This document shows, piece after piece, positions 42,635-45,794 of a stretch of DNA of 45,794 nt. Both the position numbers and the translations under genes were made by a program. Each line of letters starts with the position of its first letter. Position 1 is the first letter of the stretch. The notes beneath the pieces were generated by a model. It made no database searches, was not told the origin of the DNA, and saw nothing but the letters and a program-made list of their open reading frames with translations. The DNA comes from Candidatus Sphingobacterium stercorigallinarum (GTDB lineage: Bacteria; Bacteroidota; Bacteroidia; Sphingobacteriales; Sphingobacteriaceae). The stretch lies in assembly GCA_019115805.1 (NCBI GenBank), contig DXCW01000171.1, positions 1-45,794 on the forward strand, written 5' to 3'.

Positions 42635-43924
42635 TTATCGCGTCAGTTGATCAACAATTTGGATTGCTTTGTCTAAATCCGCTTTCTGAATATTTAAGTG
42701 TGGGCGGAATCGAATGCTTTTAGGTCCGCAGCCAAGAATCAGCATCTTGCGATCAAGAGCATCTTTTATAAACTGGTCACGAGTTTGTTCATCAGGTAGA
42801 TCAAAAGCAACGAGAAGTCCGCGACCCCGAACATTTGTTACCGTAGATTTGTTTGCAGACAGGGCCAACAATCGTTCCTGCAAGTAGGCGCCCATACTAT
42901 TTGCGTTTTCGCAGAGACCTTCCTGTTCTATAATTTCTAGGATTAGCATAAATCGTATCATGTCCACCAGGTTTCCACCGAAAGTAGAATTGATTCGGCT
43001 TGATTCCTTAAATACGTGTCGCTCTACCCTGTCAAACTTCTTTCTATTCGCCAATATACCACAGACTTGGGTCTTTTTTCCAAACGCTATAATATCAGGG
43101 AGGATGTCAAAGTGCTGATAGCACCACATCTTACCCGACATGGCGATGCCCGTCTGAACTTCATCGAAAATCAAAATGATATCGTGATCATCACAAATGC
43201 GACGTAATTCTTTTAGAAATTCTTCTCTAAAGTGATTGTCTCCCCCTTCCGATTGAATGGGCTCGATAATCAAACAGGCGATGTCGTGAGGGTGCTCTTT
43301 GATGGCATCTCGGACTTCCAGTAATGCTTGCTGTTCATTATGAATAGTGGTTTCTACAGATTCTTGCGTTAACGGGAAAGACAATTTAGGATTGTGTATC
43401 CGGGGCCAATCAAACTTAGGGAAGTACATGTGTTTTCGAGGATCATTCGTGTTGGTTAACGCGAGCGTGTATCCCGTCCGGCCGTGAAACGCTTGTTTGA
43501 AGTGGATAACCTGAGTCGCCTCCGCATCGATGCCGTTCGCTTGATTGAGTCTTGTTTTCCAATCAAAGGCTGCTTTCAGTGCATTCTCGACAGCCAGTCC
43601 ACCTCCGTCAATAAAAAAGCAGTAGTCTAGCTCGCTCGGCATACACACCCGTTCAAATGTTTTCATAAATTGTGCATATTCTTCAGGATAAATGTCAGAT
43701 AATGCGAGTTTATTGATGGCTACGCGTTCCAGTAGCGATTTGTTTTTCAGTATATGAGGGTGGTTGTATCCCACAGGGGAGGAAGCGAACATGCTAAACA
43801 TGTCGAGATATGCTGTGCCTGTAGTATCTACGATGTATGAGCCCTGCGATTTCTCGAGATCCATTACAACGGGCATGCCATCGGCTAATATATGTTTTCC
43901 TAGAATTTGGTGTGTGGTTTGCAT
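42635..43924 (-). CDS. lat: L-lysine 6-transaminase
   Basis: The 429-residue enzyme is a class III PLP aminotransferase with sequence wording of the lysine 6-aminotransferase (LAT) family: DMFSMFASSPVGYNHPHI, FIDGGGLAVENALKAAFDWK, AFHGRTGYTLALTNTNDPRKHMYFPKFDWPRI, FDEVQTGIAMSGKMW and the Schiff-base Lys in IIAFGKK. It moves the epsilon-amino group of lysine to 2-oxoglutarate, giving 2-aminoadipate semialdehyde, which cyclises to piperideine-6-carboxylate. It is 4 bp downstream of the matching dehydrogenase, which strongly supports the lysine assignment. Confidence 0.93.
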   Translation of the reverse strand: MQTTHQILGKHILADGMPVVMDLEKSQGSYIVDTTGTAYLDMFSMFASSPVGYNHPHILKNKSLLERVAINKLALSDIYPEEYAQFMKTFERVCMPSELDYCFFIDGGGLAVENALKAAFDWKTRLNQANGIDAEATQVIHFKQAFHGRTGYTLALTNTNDPRKHMYFPKFDWPRIHNPKLSFPLTQESVETTIHNEQQALLEVRDAIKEHPHDIACLIIEPIQSEGGDNHFREEFLKELRRICDDHDIILIFDEVQTGIAMSGKMWCYQHFDILPDIIAFGKKTQVCGILANRKKFDRVERHVFKESSRINSTFGGNLVDMIRFMLILEIIEQEGLCENANSMGAYLQERLLALSANKSTVTNVRGRGLLVAFDLPDEQTRDQFIKDALDRKMLILGCGPKSIRFRPHLNIQKADLDKAIQIVDQLTR

Positions 43925-43928
43925 AATT

Positions 43929-45458
43929 TTATAGATTAAATTGAATTCCTTGAGCTAATGGAAGATCGGAAGTGTAATTAATTGTATTGGTTTGTCGTCG
44001 CATGTATATCTTCCATGCATCGGATCCTGATTCACGACCACCGCCTGTTTCTTTTTCACCGCCAAAAGCACCGCCAATTTCTGCTCCGGATGTTCCGATA
44101 TTAACGTTGGCGATGCCGCAATCGGACCCTTTTTGGCTTAAAAACAGTTCCGCTTCACGTATGTCGTTGGTCATTATCGCCGAAGACAAGCCTTGCTTTA
44201 CATTGTTTTGCAGTTGTATAGCAGTGTCTACATCTCCTTGGTAGCGGATCAAGTAAAGTATAGGGGCGAATGTTTCTTTTTGTACAATCTCCATTTCGTT
44301 GCTTACCTCCGCTATGACTGGTGTAACATAGCAGCCGCTCTCGAAGCCATCGCCATTCAATACTTTTCCTTCAGTCAGGAGCTTTCCCCCCTGTGCTTTA
44401 ATCTGTTCAATAGCTTGGAGGTAGTTGGTCACCGCGCTTTTATCGATCAGTGGACCCATGTGATTATTAGCGTCTAGAGGATTGCCGATTTGGATCTGTT
44501 GGTAGGCGTCGACCAAGGATTGTTTGAGTTGAGCGTAGATCTTTTCGTGTACAATTAGGCGTCGAGTACTTGTACAGCGTTGTCCTGCCGTTCCAACCGC
44601 GCCGAATACCGCGCCGATAGTCGCCATTTTTAAATCTGAAGATGGAGTGACAATAATCGCATTGTTACCTCCTAACTCGAGTAATGATTTTCCGAGTCTC
44701 TGAGCGACCTTCGTGGCGACGTCTCGTCCCATTTGTGTGGACCCGGTAGCAGAAACCAATGGGATTCGAGTATCTTTAGCGATCCACTGTCCTACTTGCG
44801 CATCGCCATTAACTAGGTTTGAAATGCCGTCGGGATATCCGTTTTCACTTAATATGTTTGCCAGTATCTTCTGGCAGGCTATAGCACATAATGGAGTTTT
44901 TTCAGATGGCTTCCATATAATGACGTCACCACAGACTAATGCCAGGGCGGCGTTCCACGACCAAACGGCTACAGGGAAGTTGAATGCGCTTATGATCCCC
45001 ACAATGCCGAGTGGATGGTATTGGTCGTACATGCGGTGGCCAGGTCGTTCTGAATGAATGGTGTTGCCGTAGAGTTGACGAGATAAGCCAACTGCAAAAT
45101 CGCAGATATCGATCATTTCTTGAACTTCTCCTGCACCTTCTTGTAGAGATTTTCCCATTTCATAGGAGACGAGTTTTCCCAACTGGGATTTGAGTTGGCG
45201 TAGCCGATCTCCTAATTGACGGACGATTTCGCCTCGTTTTGGAGCCGGTATATCTCGCCAGATTTTTTTGGCTTTTTCGGCGGTATCCAAAACATGTTCA
45301 TAGTCTTCAGAAGTAGAGCAGGTAATTTCTGCAATCAATTTTCCATCGGTAGGAGAGTGCGAGGCGATCGTTTTGCCGTTAGCAAACCATTCTTTTCCCG
45401 TCGAGCTCCCTGAGTTCTTTTTCAGGATATCTAGTGATTTTAATTCGTTATAATCCAT
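43929..45458 (-). CDS. amaB: Aldehyde dehydrogenase, ALDH7 type (aminoadipate semialdehyde / piperideine-6-carboxylate dehydrogenase)
   Basis: The 509-residue enzyme has the ALDH core (GIVGIISAFNFPVAVWSWNAALALVCGD, LELGGNNAIIV with the general-base Glu, GQRCTSTRRLI with the catalytic Cys) and ALDH7-specific wording (IGTSGAEIGGAFGGEKETGGGRESGSDAWK). ALDH7/antiquitin and AmaB oxidise 2-aminoadipate semialdehyde to 2-aminoadipate with NAD. Its pairing with lat, in the order dehydrogenase then transaminase, makes the lysine-catabolic role very likely. The same reaction has been called pcd in Flavobacterium. An upstream TATATTTA on the minus strand near 45495 is a weak promoter candidate. Confidence 0.9.
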   Translation of the reverse strand: MDYNELKSLDILKKNSGSSTGKEWFANGKTIASHSPTDGKLIAEITCSTSEDYEHVLDTAEKAKKIWRDIPAPKRGEIVRQLGDRLRQLKSQLGKLVSYEMGKSLQEGAGEVQEMIDICDFAVGLSRQLYGNTIHSERPGHRMYDQYHPLGIVGIISAFNFPVAVWSWNAALALVCGDVIIWKPSEKTPLCAIACQKILANILSENGYPDGISNLVNGDAQVGQWIAKDTRIPLVSATGSTQMGRDVATKVAQRLGKSLLELGGNNAIIVTPSSDLKMATIGAVFGAVGTAGQRCTSTRRLIVHEKIYAQLKQSLVDAYQQIQIGNPLDANNHMGPLIDKSAVTNYLQAIEQIKAQGGKLLTEGKVLNGDGFESGCYVTPVIAEVSNEMEIVQKETFAPILYLIRYQGDVDTAIQLQNNVKQGLSSAIMTNDIREAELFLSQKGSDCGIANVNIGTSGAEIGGAFGGEKETGGGRESGSDAWKIYMRRQTNTINYTSDLPLAQGIQFNL

Positions 45459-45794
45459 TATGTGGTTTATATTGTTTCGTTTGAATGTAAATATAGGGAA
45501 TTTATTTCTCTAAAACCCGATGTTTTGGCAGGTGTGTTCGTTTTTGTGCCTATTTTTTATGAGGCCTAGTGGATTGTTAAAGTTTGTGATGGAGTCTTTC
45601 TTTTTTATTCTTTTTTCTGTTTTTTAGGGTTTAGATTTAAAATAATCTCCCAAAGGCTTAGCGAGTTATGTTTTTTTGGGTAATGATTTTGTTTTAATTG
45701 TTGTTTAGGTGGTTTAATTTTCTCTATCTTTGCACCACTCCGCGAGGGAGTAGGGGTTTTGCCCCGAGTTTGGTGAAAAGCTGGTTTAAGGATA
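45459..45794 (+). other. Right-edge spacer with promoter and leader for a gene outside the window
   Basis: No gene is visible in these 336 bp, which are AT-rich until about 45730. The last 65 bp are GC-rich and follow a strong promoter. They hold two short hairpins: ACTCC/GGAGT at 45737-45751 and GGGG-TTTTG-CCCC at 45753-45765. A structured leader of a highly expressed gene or the 5' end of an RNA gene is plausible, but I cannot name it. Confidence 0.5.
45701..45732 (+). promoter_or_regulatory. Strong Bacteroidota promoter at the right edge
   Basis: TTG (45701-45703), a 21-bp spacer and TATCTTTG (45725-45732) match the Bacteroidota consensus. The predicted start is near 45738-45740, at the first hairpin of the leader. 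Confidence 0.65.

Noticed and set aside
1..45794. Mobile element, prophage, CRISPR array, tRNA or rRNA genes
   Set aside because: No integrase, transposase, phage structural gene, spaced direct repeats or tRNA-like cloverleaf was found in reading both strands; intergenic gaps are mostly too short.

Overview
The window reads as a chromosomal segment of a Bacteroidota bacterium, most likely of the Sphingobacteriaceae type (Sphingobacterium/Pedobacter relatives). The grounds are a SusC/SusD pair, several promoters of the Bacteroidota form TTTG-N19-21-TAnnTTTG, weak Shine-Dalgarno sequences, a two-gene ECF sigma/anti-sigma unit of the Sphingobacteria type, a DUF3127 protein, and the mutL-rhomboid-rhomboid-EEP gene order. 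I see no integrase, transposase, phage gene, CRISPR array, tRNA or rRNA. Coding density is high and base composition looks even, so most of this looks like core or stable accessory genome rather than an island.

Layout. 1-6104 (minus): the N-terminal part of a SulP anion transporter cut by the window edge, a small hypothetical protein, then a SusD lipoprotein and SusC TonB-dependent transporter ending at a hairpin terminator. 6105-6609 is a divergent spacer. 6610-9109 (plus): a stand-alone HerA/YjgR-like ATPase and a sugar-nucleotidyltransferase-like protein. 9287-13365: dnaK (minus) divergent from a thioredoxin-like protein, then an MmcQ/YjbR protein, convergent with a 2-oxoglutarate/Fe(II) oxygenase. 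13612-19562 (plus): a MarR regulator followed by fadN-fadA-fadE, a complete beta-oxidation core apart from the acyl-CoA ligase. It has a clear promoter with a perfect 20-bp palindrome placed over the expected start of transcription. 19704-23321 (plus): a tight FAD oxidoreductase / TIGR01777 epimerase / YeiH transporter unit. 23416-24593: an ECF sigma factor and a one-TM anti-sigma factor.

24630-30979 (minus): nitroreductase-pepT; an operon of three exported phosphodiester- or phosphate-directed hydrolases (phosphodiester glycosidase, GDPD, EEP); and an HD hydrolase with a THUMP/RlmL-type methyltransferase. 31047-33576 (plus): the DUF3127 protein with an SSB-like acidic tail, then a membrane protein plus TelA. 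33600-36176 (minus): a lipoprotein, fumC and an unknown protein. 36314-37933 (plus): an S41 processing protease. 37930-42500 (minus): mutL, an active rhomboid, a rhomboid pseudoenzyme and an EEP membrane protein. 42635-45458 (minus): lysine catabolism, an ALDH7-type dehydrogenase and lysine 6-transaminase. The right edge carries a strong promoter and structured leader for a gene outside the window.

The most interesting items are: a MutL that keeps the endonuclease-domain skeleton but seems to have lost nearly all the metal ligands; the MarR operator/promoter; a 17-bp palindrome upstream of the TelA unit; an anti-sigma factor with what looks like a shortened TonB C-terminal domain; the secreted phosphodiester-hydrolase operon; the SSB-like tail on DUF3127; the rhomboid pseudoprotease; and a cluster of TGTCA half-sites between dnaK and its divergent neighbour. 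I found no clearly new multi-gene defence or mobile system.
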